Assembly: GCA_963800865.1 (NCBI GenBank)
Contig: CAWDCL010000004.1
Location: 1,674,001-1,738,000, forward strand
Direction of reading: 5' to 3'
DNA: 64,000 bases
Origin: JALOKP01 sp963800865
GTDB lineage: Bacteria > Acidobacteriota > Polarisedimenticolia > J045
In this document: piece by piece, positions 19,635-26,836 of the stretch
Position numbering within the stretch: the first letter of the stretch is position 1
Layout of the letters: every line of letters starts with the position of its first letter
Translations under genes and position numbers: made by a program
Notes under the pieces: model-generated
The model's input: the letters and a program-made list of their open reading frames with translations, nothing else
What the model was told of the DNA's origin: nothing
Databases searched by the model: none

Positions 19635-21139
19635 GCGGCCCGCGACCTCCCGCCGCCGCGCCCGGCGGCAGGATCCTGCTCGTCGATGACGACCGCGCGC
19701 TGCGCGAGATGGCCGCCGGTTTCCTGCGCTCGCTGGGCCACGAGGTGGACGACGTCGCGACGCTCGAGCAGGCCCGCGCGCGGATCCGGGCCCGGCCCTA
19801 CGAGCTGGTGCTGGCCGACCTGATCCTCGAGCGCGGCACCGGGCTCGACCTGCTGGCGGAAGTCCGCGACGCGTCGATCCCCTGCGAGGTGATCATCATG
19901 ACCGGGCACGGCGGAATCGAGTCGGCCGTGCAGGCGATTCGCGAGGGGGCGTACGACTACGTGACGAAGCCGCTCTCGCTGACGCGGCTCGCGCTCGACG
20001 TGGCGCGCGCGCTCGAGAAACGCCGGCTCGAGCAGGACGTGCAGCGCCTGGTGGCGGCGAAGGACAGCGCCTTCGGCGGGATCACGGCCGCTTCGGCCGC
20101 AATGCGCCCGGTCGTGTCGCTCCTGCGGCGCGCCGCGGACAGCGGAAGCAACCTCCTGCTGCTGGGCGAGTCGGGAACCGGCAAGGAGGTCGCAGCGCGC
20201 GCGGTCCACGAGCACTCCCGGCGCGCGGGGCGGCCGTTCGTCGCGGTGCACTGCGGCGCGCTGCCGGGAGAGCTGCTGGAGAGCGAGCTGTTCGGCCACG
20301 TGAAAGGGTCGTTCACCGGCGCCGATCGCGAGCGCAAGGGACTTTTCCTCGCGGCGCAGGGCGGCACCCTGTTCCTGGACGAGGTCGGCACCGCGCCGGC
20401 GCGGGTCCAGGTCGGGCTGCTGCGCGCGCTGCAGGAGCGTCGCGTCCGGCCGGTCGGCGCCGAGCAGGACCTGGCGGTCGACGTGCGGATCATCGCCGCG
20501 ACCAACGCCGACCTCGACGCGGAGATGGCGGAAGGGCGCTTCCGTCTCGACCTCTACTACCGGCTCGCGACGTTCGTCGTGCAGATCCCGGCGCTGCGGG
20601 AGCGGCGCGAGGACATCCCGCTGCTCGTCGGGCCGCTGCTCGAGGACGCGGTGCGCCGCTCGGGACGCAAGGCGACCATCTCCCCGCGGGCGCTGGCCCG
20701 GCTCGCCGGCTACGACTGGCCGGGCAACGTCCGCGAGCTGGCGCACGTGCTCGAGCGCGCGGTCCTGCTGGCCGAAGGATCGGTGATCCGCGAGCAGGAC
20801 CTTTCGCTGCCGGCTCGGGCCGAACCGGGGGGCGAGGTGCCGACCCTCGAAGAGGTCGAGCGCCGGCACATCGAGCAGGTCCTGGCGCTCTGCGGGGGGA
20901 ACAAGGTCCGGGCGGCCCGCCTGCTCGGGATCCCGCGGCCGAATCTCTACCGGAAACTCGAGCGGTACGGGCTCGAGGCCGGGCCCTTCCCGGGCGAGTC
21001 GCCACCGCAGGAAGAACCGGTGGAGGCCTTGCCCGCCCAGCCCGTCGCCCAGCCCGCCGCCCAGCCCGCCGCCCAGCCCGTCGCCCACCCCGTCGCCCAC
21101 CCCGCCGCCGCCCGCCGGCGGCAGTCGGACCTCTTCTGA
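19631..21139 (+). CDS. NtrC-family sigma-54-dependent response regulator
   Basis: The 502-residue protein has a receiver domain (about 14-128; Asp20/Asp21, phosphoacceptor Asp63, Thr91, Lys113), a sigma-54 AAA+ domain (about 145-375; Walker A GESGTGKE at 179-186, Walker B LFLDE near 250) and a Fis-type helix-turn-helix near 420-465 (NKVRAARLLGIPRPNLYRKL). The sigma-54 contact loop reads GSFTGA at 226-231 instead of GAFTGA. After the HTH comes a 35-residue Gln/Pro/Ala tail from a DNA tandem repeat. GTG overlaps the preceding stop. A consensus -24/-12 promoter with two dyads lies directly downstream and is the probable target. Confidence 0.92.
   Translation: MSGPRPPAAAPGGRILLVDDDRALREMAAGFLRSLGHEVDDVATLEQARARIRARPYELVLADLILERGTGLDLLAEVRDASIPCEVIIMTGHGGIESAVQAIREGAYDYVTKPLSLTRLALDVARALEKRRLEQDVQRLVAAKDSAFGGITAASAAMRPVVSLLRRAADSGSNLLLLGESGTGKEVAARAVHEHSRRAGRPFVAVHCGALPGELLESELFGHVKGSFTGADRERKGLFLAAQGGTLFLDEVGTAPARVQVGLLRALQERRVRPVGAEQDLAVDVRIIAATNADLDAEMAEGRFRLDLYYRLATFVVQIPALRERREDIPLLVGPLLEDAVRRSGRKATISPRALARLAGYDWPGNVRELAHVLERAVLLAEGSVIREQDLSLPARAEPGGEVPTLEEVERRHIEQVLALCGGNKVRAARLLGIPRPNLYRKLERYGLEAGPFPGESPPQEEPVEALPAQPVAQPAAQPAAQPVAHPVAHPAAARRRQSDLF
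21035..21106 (+). repeat. Six 12-bp tandem repeats in the activator C-terminus
   Basis: Six units of GCCCA(G/C)CCCG(T/C)C run head to tail and encode alternating AQPV, AQPA, AHPV and AHPA. The array lies after the DNA-binding helix-turn-helix, so length changes would probably not affect DNA binding. Confidence 0.85.
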
Positions 21140-21214
21140 CCCGTTCCTGAGCTGGCCGTCTCCAGGCCGATTCCCGCGAAGTTCGCCGGGCGGCCGGCGG
21201 TCTTCGCGGCCCCA

Positions 21215-21232
21215 CTGTCCGCGAACGGACAG
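21215..21232. promoter_or_regulatory. Dyad CTGTC-N8-GACAG, candidate activator site 1
   Basis: The sequence is CTGTCCGCGAACGGACAG, a perfect 7-bp inverted repeat around CGAA. It shares the form CTGTC-N8-GACAG with a second copy 138 bp downstream. It sits 245 bp before the -24 box. Fis-type activators bind dyads of this size, so it is a candidate upstream activating sequence. Confidence 0.6.
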
Positions 21233-21352
21233 GTTCGTGGGGCTCCGCAGCCCGGAAACCGGCCGAAGTCCGGCCTCGGCGGCCCGCGGACCCCGCTTTC
21301 GGGCAGGCCGGACCGCCGAAGTGTCAAAAATTCGCACTATCCCGCACGAGGC

Positions 21353-21370
21353 CTGTCTCCCGGCGGACAG
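21353..21370. promoter_or_regulatory. Dyad CTGTC-N8-GACAG, candidate activator site 2
   Basis: CTGTCTCCCGGCGGACAG repeats the arms and 8-nt spacing of the upstream dyad with an unrelated spacer, which argues for a protein site and not a hairpin. It ends 106 bp before the -24 element, the usual distance for an enhancer site. Confidence 0.6.
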
Positions 21371-21476
21371 TTTCCGCTCGGCGGGCCGGGGACCGGCCAC
21401 CACTTTCCGGGCGCTTCCTCGCGAAAGTTCCTGAATCCACGGCCGAAGAGAGGCACAGGCTGCAAGGCAGCGGGGA

Positions 21477-21492
21477 TGGCACAGCGGTTGCT
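21477..21492 (+). promoter_or_regulatory. Sigma-54 (RpoN) promoter, -24/-12
   Basis: TGGCAC-N5-TTGCT matches the RpoN consensus TGGCAC-N5-TTGC(A/T) at every position. Transcription should start near 21503, which excludes the ATG at 21507 as a normal start and favours the ATG at 21537, which has a GGAG ribosome site. It lies next to the gene for a sigma-54 activator. Confidence 0.85.
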
Positions 21493-21536
21493 CTTCGTCC
21501 CCGCATATGCGCAACGACCGAGCCGACGGAGTCGAG

Positions 21537-21866
21537 ATGAAGGAGCAGGCACAAGGGGCCGTCCGGCCCGTCACGAAGACCGACGAGGCCGTGCGGCGCC
21601 TGCGCCCGGTGGACGGCTTCGTGGTCGGCGGCGACGCCGAGTGGGTCGGCGGCCAGAACCTCTGGCTGCTGCTCTCCCGCCCGGGCGAGCGCCTGATCGA
21701 CTTCTTCGTCGAGGACGACGACCAGGAGCTTTCTCCCGACCCGGTGCCCTGCGCCTGCGCGGGGATCCTCCCGGACGGCACGGTGGTGATCGGAGAGGTC
21801 GACTGGGAACTCGACCGCTTCCTGTCGGAGATGTTGGACGAGCAGGGGAACGCCGCCGCGCGCTAG
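21537..21866 (+). CDS. Small acidic protein of unknown function under a sigma-54 promoter
   Basis: This 109-residue, acidic, soluble protein has no recognised family. Notable parts are VDGFVVGGDAEWVGGQNLWLLL, the acid cluster FFVEDDDQEL, and CACAGILPDG with two cysteines. The start is taken as the ATG at 21537 because the sigma-54 start site would fall near 21503 and GGAG stands 5 nt before it; the ATG at 21507 would give 119 residues. It is the first gene after the RpoN promoter and is probably cotranscribed with the next two genes. Confidence 0.7.
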   Translation: MKEQAQGAVRPVTKTDEAVRRLRPVDGFVVGGDAEWVGGQNLWLLLSRPGERLIDFFVEDDDQELSPDPVPCACAGILPDGTVVIGEVDWELDRFLSEMLDEQGNAAAR

Positions 21867-21892
21867 GCGCGGGGCAGGGGGTCAGGAACGCC

Positions 21893-22156
21893 ATGATGAC
21901 GAGTCCGTGCGAAGTGCTGCCGCGTGAAGACAAGGCGAAGCAACCGGCCGAGCCGCTGTACGGCCGGCTGATCCCGGCGACCCGCGACGACCTCCTGCGC
22001 ATCGAGGCCGGCGCCACCGCGCAGGCCATCCACGCCGCCGTCGACGACGGCGCCCGGCCGGTCGAGATCCGTTTCGCCGGGCGGACGATCCACGCCCGCC
22101 CGCTCGACACCCGGCGCTTCGTCCGGGCGATGAGCCGCTTCGTCAGCCTCAACTGA
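21893..22156 (+). CDS. Small basic protein of unknown function
   Basis: This 87-residue protein begins at one of two adjacent ATGs (21893 or 21896), with AGGA about 5 nt before. It contains LIPATRDDLLRIEAGATAQA and a strand-rich basic part EIRFAGRTIHARPLDTRRF. No family is recognised. It lies 26 nt after the small acidic protein gene and 15 nt before the DHp protein gene, so it is likely part of the sigma-54-controlled transcript. Confidence 0.65.
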   Translation: MMTSPCEVLPREDKAKQPAEPLYGRLIPATRDDLLRIEAGATAQAIHAAVDDGARPVEIRFAGRTIHARPLDTRRFVRAMSRFVSLN

Positions 22157-22171
22157 GCGGCGGGGCCGACG

Positions 22172-22786
22172 ATGGGTGCAGGCCTCGCCTCGCGCGAGCC
22201 GCGCGTTCTCGGAGGGCGGCTCATGGCGGCGCTCGCGTCGCAGGCCACGCACGACCTCAACAACCACCTCACCGCGGTGCTCGGCAAGGCGGAGTTCGGC
22301 CTGCTCGTCGCCGACCCCGAGCGCAAGAGCGCCGCGCTCTCGGGGATCCTGGAGGCGGGCGACGCGGCCCGGCGCCTGGTGGCCGATCTGCAGCGGCTCG
22401 CGGCCTACAGCGAGGGGGCGGGCGATCCCGTTCCTGCCGTCGAGGTCGCGCTGCTCGCGACGCGGCTGCTCGACCGCCGGTTGCGGCGCGCGGGGATCGA
22501 AGCGCACTGTCGCGGGACGGGGCCCGGCCCGGTCCGGTCGCGCGCAGCGGCGGCGACGCTGGCGCTGTGGTGCGCGCTGCGCCGCCTGCTCGAGGACAGC
22601 GTGGGCGCGGCGCCCCATGCCTGGGACCTGTCCGTCACCTGCGCCGGGCGCGACGACGAGATCGCGGTCCGGATCGAGGGGGCGACGCTCCAGCGGGGCA
22701 CGCTCGACGCGCTCGCGATCCAGCTGGCCGACGTCGAGGCACGGCTGCAACGGCAGGGAGAGGCGCTCGTCATCGCGCTCTCCTAG
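22172..22786 (+). CDS. ChpT-like histidine phosphotransferase (DHp plus degenerate ATPase domain)
   Basis: The 204-residue soluble protein begins with a histidine-kinase-type dimerisation helix pair; His27 in THDLNNHLTAVLG is the candidate phospho-site. The second half (about 95-204) has the length and hydrophobic pattern of a Bergerat ATPase fold (LALWCALRRLLEDSV) but lacks the Asn box and the DxGxG box. This is the architecture of ChpT-type phosphotransferases, which relay phosphate and do not bind ATP. It is the third gene after the sigma-54 promoter. The DHp motif resembles that of the 19074-19634 protein, so the two may act in one relay with the NtrC-like regulator. Confidence 0.65.
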   Translation: MGAGLASREPRVLGGRLMAALASQATHDLNNHLTAVLGKAEFGLLVADPERKSAALSGILEAGDAARRLVADLQRLAAYSEGAGDPVPAVEVALLATRLLDRRLRRAGIEAHCRGTGPGPVRSRAAAATLALWCALRRLLEDSVGAAPHAWDLSVTCAGRDDEIAVRIEGATLQRGTLDALAIQLADVEARLQRQGEALVIALS

Positions 22787-22798
22787 GCGTCCAAAGGG

Positions 22799-23872
22799 TC
22801 AGGCGAACCCGCGCCGCCGGTGGCCGGCCACGACCCCCGCGAAGAGCACGAAGACGAAGATCGCGCCGCTGACCGCGCCGGGGAGCACCGGGCGCCCCGT
22901 CGCGTCGACGAAGGTCGGCAGCAGATTCGCCAGCACCAGGTTCAGCGCGATGTGCGCGATCATCACGAGGTAGAGGTTCCGCGACGCCTCGAGCAGCAGG
23001 CCGAGCATCACCGACATCGCGAACACGAAGGAGAGCGCGCCGAGATTGCGCCGCAGGTCGGATGACGGGTCGACGTGCTCGAGCGTGAAGCTGGCGGAGA
23101 TCGCGGCGATCGCCGTCAACCGTCCCAGCCGGTGCTCGTCGAGGCCCAGCCGCGCCAGCACGCGCACCAGCGCGTTCTGCAGCATCCCGCGGTAGAAGAA
23201 CTCCTCGGCCACCCCCCGCACGACCTGCGCAGCGATCGCCGCCGCCAGCACGCCGGGTGCTGCCGCCGGCACGCCGAGCCGCGCGCCGGCAAGGAGCCCG
23301 GTGATGAAGACGACCGCGGTCGTCACCCCCCAGGCGGCCAGCGCAAGGCGCAATGCGGAAGCCAGGCGGGACGACGTCGCGAAGGCGGCCAGGCGCGGGT
23401 AGACCTGCCGCAGGACCGGCAGGAGAGCGAGCGCTGCCCCGAGGAGTCCGAGGCCCGACCAGAGCCGGTAGAGCGCGTCGGCGAGCCGAGGGTCGGCGGA
23501 CTGCGGCCCGATCCAGTCGAAGGCCCCGGTCAGGAGATCGCTCGTGATCCACTTCTCGCCGAGCAGGACGACGACCAGCGGCAGGAGCTGGGCCATGGTC
23601 GGCTCGTCGGGCCGCGGCAGTTCGCTCCAGAGGTCGAGCCCGCGGCGGCGGCCGGCGAGTTCGAGCAGCAGCAGCAGGAAGAACGCGGTGAAGAGCAGGC
23701 TGGAGACCGCGTCCGGCAGGCCCGGCCAGCGCGGCGTGCCGGCGTGAAACGAACGCAGCAGGCCCGAGGTGGCGATCGCCGAGACGAGCATCAGCGCGAT
23801 CGCCGCGCGGACCCCCGGCGCGCGCGACGGAGAGGCCGGTGGGCCGGCGGGGAGGCGAGCGGCTTCGGACAA
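22799..23872 (-). CDS. CPBP family intramembrane metalloprotease
   Basis: This 357-residue membrane protein has about eight hydrophobic helices. The CPBP (CAAX protease and bacteriocin-processing) motifs are all present: EEFFYRG (Glu-Glu plus Arg), SFTLEH with the His, and a third motif HIALNLVLANLL with His and Asn. Such glutamic-type membrane proteases cleave near the membrane surface. Substrates are not predictable. The ATG is preceded on its strand by a CATAAT box (23920-23925) that overlaps a TATGAT box facing the divergent gene. Confidence 0.88.
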   Translation of the reverse strand: MSEAARLPAGPPASPSRAPGVRAAIALMLVSAIATSGLLRSFHAGTPRWPGLPDAVSSLLFTAFFLLLLLELAGRRRGLDLWSELPRPDEPTMAQLLPLVVVLLGEKWITSDLLTGAFDWIGPQSADPRLADALYRLWSGLGLLGAALALLPVLRQVYPRLAAFATSSRLASALRLALAAWGVTTAVVFITGLLAGARLGVPAAAPGVLAAAIAAQVVRGVAEEFFYRGMLQNALVRVLARLGLDEHRLGRLTAIAAISASFTLEHVDPSSDLRRNLGALSFVFAMSVMLGLLLEASRNLYLVMIAHIALNLVLANLLPTFVDATGRPVLPGAVSGAIFVFVLFAGVVAGHRRRGFA

Positions 23873-23969
23873 GCGGTCCTGAATCCTCGGCGGGGGGGCC
23901 CGGAGCGGCCCGCTGAGGAATTATGATCCGCGCGGCGGCCGCGTGCGGCCGGCCGAAGCGAGGCGCGCC

Positions 23970-24659
23970 ATGACCCAGACGACGTCGCAGGCGAACTACA
24001 CGGTTCCGGTGCTGGTCGGCGGGCTCGTCGGCGCGGTCCTGGCGGTCGTTCCGCCGTGCTGCTGCCTCTGCTGCTTCAACGCCCTGATCGCCGGGGCGAT
24101 CGCCGGCGCGATGTACGCGCGCCCGGCCGGCTTCCCGCCGATCGAGCGCGGGGCGCTGATCGGGGCCCTCGCGGGAGCGCTCGCGGGGGCGGGGCGGTCG
24201 ATCCTCGAGGCGATCGGGAACGCGGTGATGTCCCCCTGGATGGACGGCTGGGTCGACCAGGTCGCGCGCTACGGCGACTCGGAGGCCCGGGAGATGATCG
24301 AACAGTGGGCAGCCTTCGGGAGCCACGGCGGGCCTGGGTGGTTCCTGGCCGGGCTGGTCACGAGCGTCGGCGTCGGGGCCCTGCTGGGGGCCGCCGGCGG
24401 AATGCTCGGGCTGGCCCTCGCCCGCCGCCAGCCGCCGCCGCCGCCGCACTACGACGTTCCGCCCGTACCGCCGCTGCGCTACGACTTCCCGCCGCCACCG
24501 CCACCGCCACCGGCGCCCGGAACCGGACCTCCGCCGGATCCGCCGCCGCCACCTGCCGCGGAGCCCCCGCAAGCGGGGCCGCCGGCGTCGCTGCCCTGGC
24601 CGCCGCCACCGCCCGGAACGACCGCCGGTGACCCGCCGGCGGGAGGGGGCTCGGGCTGA
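23970..24659 (+). CDS. Membrane protein with Cys cluster and Pro-rich tail
   Basis: The 229-residue protein has a hydrophobic N-terminal half with three or four helices and glycine-zipper-like runs (GALIGALAGALAGAG). A dense cysteine cluster, PPCCCLCCFN, follows the first helix and could be lipidated or bind metal. The last 75 residues are mostly Pro, Gly and Ala (PPPPPPPP runs), typical of a disordered tail. Function is unknown. The ATG at 23970 follows GAGGCG; an upstream GTG at 23943 is less likely. A TATGAT box lies at 23922-23927. Confidence 0.65.
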   Translation: MTQTTSQANYTVPVLVGGLVGAVLAVVPPCCCLCCFNALIAGAIAGAMYARPAGFPPIERGALIGALAGALAGAGRSILEAIGNAVMSPWMDGWVDQVARYGDSEAREMIEQWAAFGSHGGPGWFLAGLVTSVGVGALLGAAGGMLGLALARRQPPPPPHYDVPPVPPLRYDFPPPPPPPPAPGTGPPPDPPPPPAAEPPQAGPPASLPWPPPPPGTTAGDPPAGGGSG

Positions 24660-24675
24660 GCCGGGGCGCGCGGGT

Positions 24676-24775
24676 TGGCGGAAGCGTGTGGGAATCGAAC
24701 CCACCCGTGACCGGTGCGACCGACCACGCGACCGGTTTTGAAGACCGGGAGGGCCACCAGGCCCCATGCGCTTCC
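24676..24775 (-). tRNA. selC: tRNA-Sec (anticodon TCA), selC
   Basis: Read on the minus strand, the gene has every tRNA-Sec hallmark. The acceptor begins GGAAGCG and pairs with CGCTTCC, and an eighth position is C/A. The D stem is a long 6-bp helix (GGGGCC/GGCCCT) with a TGGT loop. The anticodon stem CCGGT/ACCGG holds a CTTCAAA loop with UCA. A variable arm of about 9 bp follows, and the T arm is GTGGG-TTCGATT-CCCAC. Discriminator G and CCA are encoded. A TACAAT box lies about 20 nt upstream (24795-24800). It shows that the organism inserts selenocysteine and supports the selenoprotein call at 42956-43186. Confidence 0.95.
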
Positions 24776-24968
24776 AGGCGCGAACGACGGCCGGATTGTA
24801 ACCGGGGTCCCGCGGCCGGGAAGGCCGCAGCCCCGAGGGGGTGGACCGGGACCCCCCGGACAGGTTAGATTCTCCCGCCCATCTCGTTGAGGGGGGGGTG
24901 GAGCCCGGCGCGTGCCGGGACAACAGCTGCCGACACGGCGAGGCAACGACCGGGTCCATTGTCTGATC

Positions 24969-25541
24969 ATGGGTAAGCGACTCTTCGTAGGAAACCTCCC
25001 CTACAGCGCCACCGCTGACGAACTGCGGGCGTTGTTCGCGGAGCTAGGCGACGTCACCGACGTCCACATCGTGATGGACCGCGAGACCCAGCGTCCTCGC
25101 GGCTTCGCCTTCGTCTCGTACGCATCCGACGAAGTCGGGGCCAAGGCGGCGGTGGAGATGAACGGCCGCTCGTTCGGCGGGCGTCCGCTCGTGGTCAACG
25201 AGGCGCGCGAGCGCGGCGAGGGCCCGCCGCCCGGGGCCAGGCCGTCCGGTCCGCGCCCCGGCGGCTACGGCGACCGTCCTCCGCGTCCCGGCGGGTTCGG
25301 CGACCGTCCGCCACGCCCGCCCGGCAGCGGTCCCGGCGGACCGCGTCCCGGTGGATTCCGGCCCCGCGGGGCCCCGATGCCGCCGCCCGAGCCGCTGCCG
25401 ACGGAAGAGCGCCGGCCGCGCACCGCCCCCAAGAAGAAGGCCGAGTTCGACCGCGACCGCGTTCCCACCGGGCGCCCGCGCGAGGACGAGGACGAGAAGG
25501 GCGGCGCCAGCTGGCGGCAGTGGATCGACGAGGAGGAGTAG
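24969..25541 (+). CDS. RNA-binding protein with one RRM and Gly/Pro/Arg-rich tail
   Basis: The 190-residue protein starts with a canonical RNA-recognition motif at residues 3-80: RNP2 is LFVGNLPY and RNP1 is RGFAFVSY, with the aromatic residues that stack on RNA. The tail (about 85-150) is rich in Gly, Pro and Arg, with repeats such as GGYGDRPPRP, then a charged end. This is the layout of small bacterial RRM proteins, often cold-induced in other species. No good ribosome site precedes the ATG at 24969, and a GTG at 24912 is in frame. The family begins at MGKRLFVGN, so the ATG is preferred. Confidence 0.9.
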   Translation: MGKRLFVGNLPYSATADELRALFAELGDVTDVHIVMDRETQRPRGFAFVSYASDEVGAKAAVEMNGRSFGGRPLVVNEARERGEGPPPGARPSGPRPGGYGDRPPRPGGFGDRPPRPPGSGPGGPRPGGFRPRGAPMPPPEPLPTEERRPRTAPKKKAEFDRDRVPTGRPREDEDEKGGASWRQWIDEEE

Positions 25542-25620
25542 CGTCCCTTCGCGCTGCTCGAATCGCGGGGCCCGGCATGCCTCCGGGTCGATCGCGCCGC
25601 GGCAGGATCGCCTCGTCCCG

Positions 25621-25788
25621 CTAGTGTTCCGTCTCAAACAGAGCTTTACAACAAAGGCCGCCGAAGCGCCCGCAGGGCAAGGCGCGACGACGACGGCGTA
25701 CTCCCGCCGTACGCCGAGGAGGAGCAACGCTGCCATGCGGGATGCAGCGGCGGCCGTCTGTAAAGATATGTTTGAGACGGGACACTAG
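25621..25788. mobile_element. MITE-like palindromic element (168 bp)
   Basis: The two ends form a near-perfect inverted repeat of 30 bp, each beginning CTAGTGT(T/C)CCGTCTC, with four mismatches. Palindromy continues inward (GGCCGCC/GGCGGCC) to a central GGCGTAC/GTACGCC stem, so the whole element folds back on itself. CTAG at both outer ends looks like a 4-bp target duplication around a TGT(T/C)CCGTCTCAAACA terminal repeat. No transposase is encoded. The right-hand CTAG contains the TAG stop of the adjacent CDF gene, so the insertion regenerated that stop exactly. A full-length parent element is not in this window. Confidence 0.8.
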
Positions 25789-26771
25789 TCCTGCCCCGGG
25801 TGTCCCGGCAGGCGCGCCCAGTCTCCGACCCCGCGTTCCGGCTCGACCTGGATCGTCGTGTGGTGGATGTCGAACCGCGACGCGAGCAGGCGGTTGACCC
25901 GCGCCAGCGTGGCCTGGGGCTCCGCACCGGCGCGCATCCGGACGTGCGCCGCCAGCGCCACGCGCCCGGGCGTGACGCACCAGACGTGGAGGTCGTGCAC
26001 CGCCGCGACGCCGGCCTCGGCGACCAGCGCGCGCTCGATCGCCGCCGCGTCCTTGCCGGCCGGCGCGACGTCGAGCAGCACCTCCGCCGCCTCGCGCAGG
26101 ATCCGCCAGGCCGAGACGGCGATCAGCGCCGCGACCGCGAGGCTGGCCGCCGGGTCGGCCCAGCTCCAGCCGAACGCCAGGATGACCAGCGCGGCGAGGA
26201 TCGCCGCGCCGGAGCCGAGCAGGTCGCCGAGCACGTGGATCACGGCCGCGCGCAGGTTGAGGTTCCGCGCGAGGTCGTCGTCGTGGCCGGGCTCGTTGCC
26301 GTGGGAGTGGCCGCCCCGGTGGCGAAGCACGAAGAAGACCGCGAGGTTCACGGCGAAGCCGAGCGACGCGACGATCAGCATCAGCCGACCGTCGACCTCG
26401 ACCGGGCGGAGTCCAGCCAGCCGCAGCACCGCCTCGTACGCGATCCGCACCAGCAGCAGCCAGAGCAGCACGGCGTTGGCCAGCGCGGCCAGCACCTCGG
26501 CGCGGTGAAACCCGAAGGTGAAGCGCGCGGTGTGCGGGCGGGTCGCGATCACCGCGGCAACGAGCGCCAGGACCAGCGCGGCGGAGTCGGCCAGCATGTG
26601 GACCGCGTCGGCGAGCAGCGCCAGCGAGCCCGAGAGGAAGCCGCCGACCGCCTCGACGGCGGCGAAGGCCAGCGTCAGCGCCAGGCCGAAGGCGAGCCGG
26701 CCGCGCGCGCTCCGTCCCGCGGAGTCCTCGCGAGCGTGATCCGCATGGTCGTGGCCGGCAGCGTCGTGCAT
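25785..26771 (-). CDS. Cation diffusion facilitator (CzcD/ZitB-like) metal exporter
   Basis: The 328-residue protein is a six-helix CDF transporter that exports Zn2+, Co2+ or related ions by proton exchange. The N-terminus is His-rich (HDAAGHDHADHA). Metal-site motifs are LLADAVHMLADSAAL in helix 2 and HVLGDLLGS in helix 5, with an inter-helix His loop (HRGGHSHGNEPGHDDD). A cytoplasmic C-terminal domain ends VHDLHVWCVTPG and later DIHHTTIQVE. The stop codon lies inside the CTAG repeat of a MITE-like element. His-rich loops suggest zinc, but the metal is not certain. Confidence 0.92.
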   Translation of the reverse strand: MHDAAGHDHADHAREDSAGRSARGRLAFGLALTLAFAAVEAVGGFLSGSLALLADAVHMLADSAALVLALVAAVIATRPHTARFTFGFHRAEVLAALANAVLLWLLLVRIAYEAVLRLAGLRPVEVDGRLMLIVASLGFAVNLAVFFVLRHRGGHSHGNEPGHDDDLARNLNLRAAVIHVLGDLLGSGAAILAALVILAFGWSWADPAASLAVAALIAVSAWRILREAAEVLLDVAPAGKDAAAIERALVAEAGVAAVHDLHVWCVTPGRVALAAHVRMRAGAEPQATLARVNRLLASRFDIHHTTIQVEPERGVGDWARLPGHPGQD

Positions 26772-26836
26772 GATGCGCGCGGAGCGTAGCCTGCGGATCG
26801 TCCCGGGGGCAAGGCGATCGCGGGTGGGGAGGGGTG

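Larger units (their letters stand above)
21140..21536 (+). other. Regulatory intergenic region with sigma-54 promoter and dyads
   Basis: These 397 nt hold no convincing gene. They contain two CTGTC-N8-GACAG dyads, a degenerate third half-site pair TGTC-N8-GCAC at 21322-21337, an ACTTTC/GAAAGT inverted repeat (21402-21428), and the -24/-12 promoter. The layout matches an enhancer-dependent control region. Confidence 0.7.

Noticed and set aside
21507..21536. ATG at 21507 as start of the small acidic protein
   Set aside because: The predicted sigma-54 start site lies about four bases before it, leaving no room for a ribosome site. The ATG at 21537 has GGAG at proper spacing.
16457..21781. A very long open frame on the minus strand (over 1,700 codons)
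   Set aside because: It is antisense to five genes with strong motifs (for example the NtrC-type activator). In very high-GC DNA long antisense frames are common, and its translation is low-complexity Arg/Ala/Gly.
25621..25790. Short frames on both strands inside the MITE as a gene
   Set aside because: Both derive from the same palindrome (matching ETEH/ETGH ends), have no ribosome site and no family; they are a by-product of the inverted repeat.
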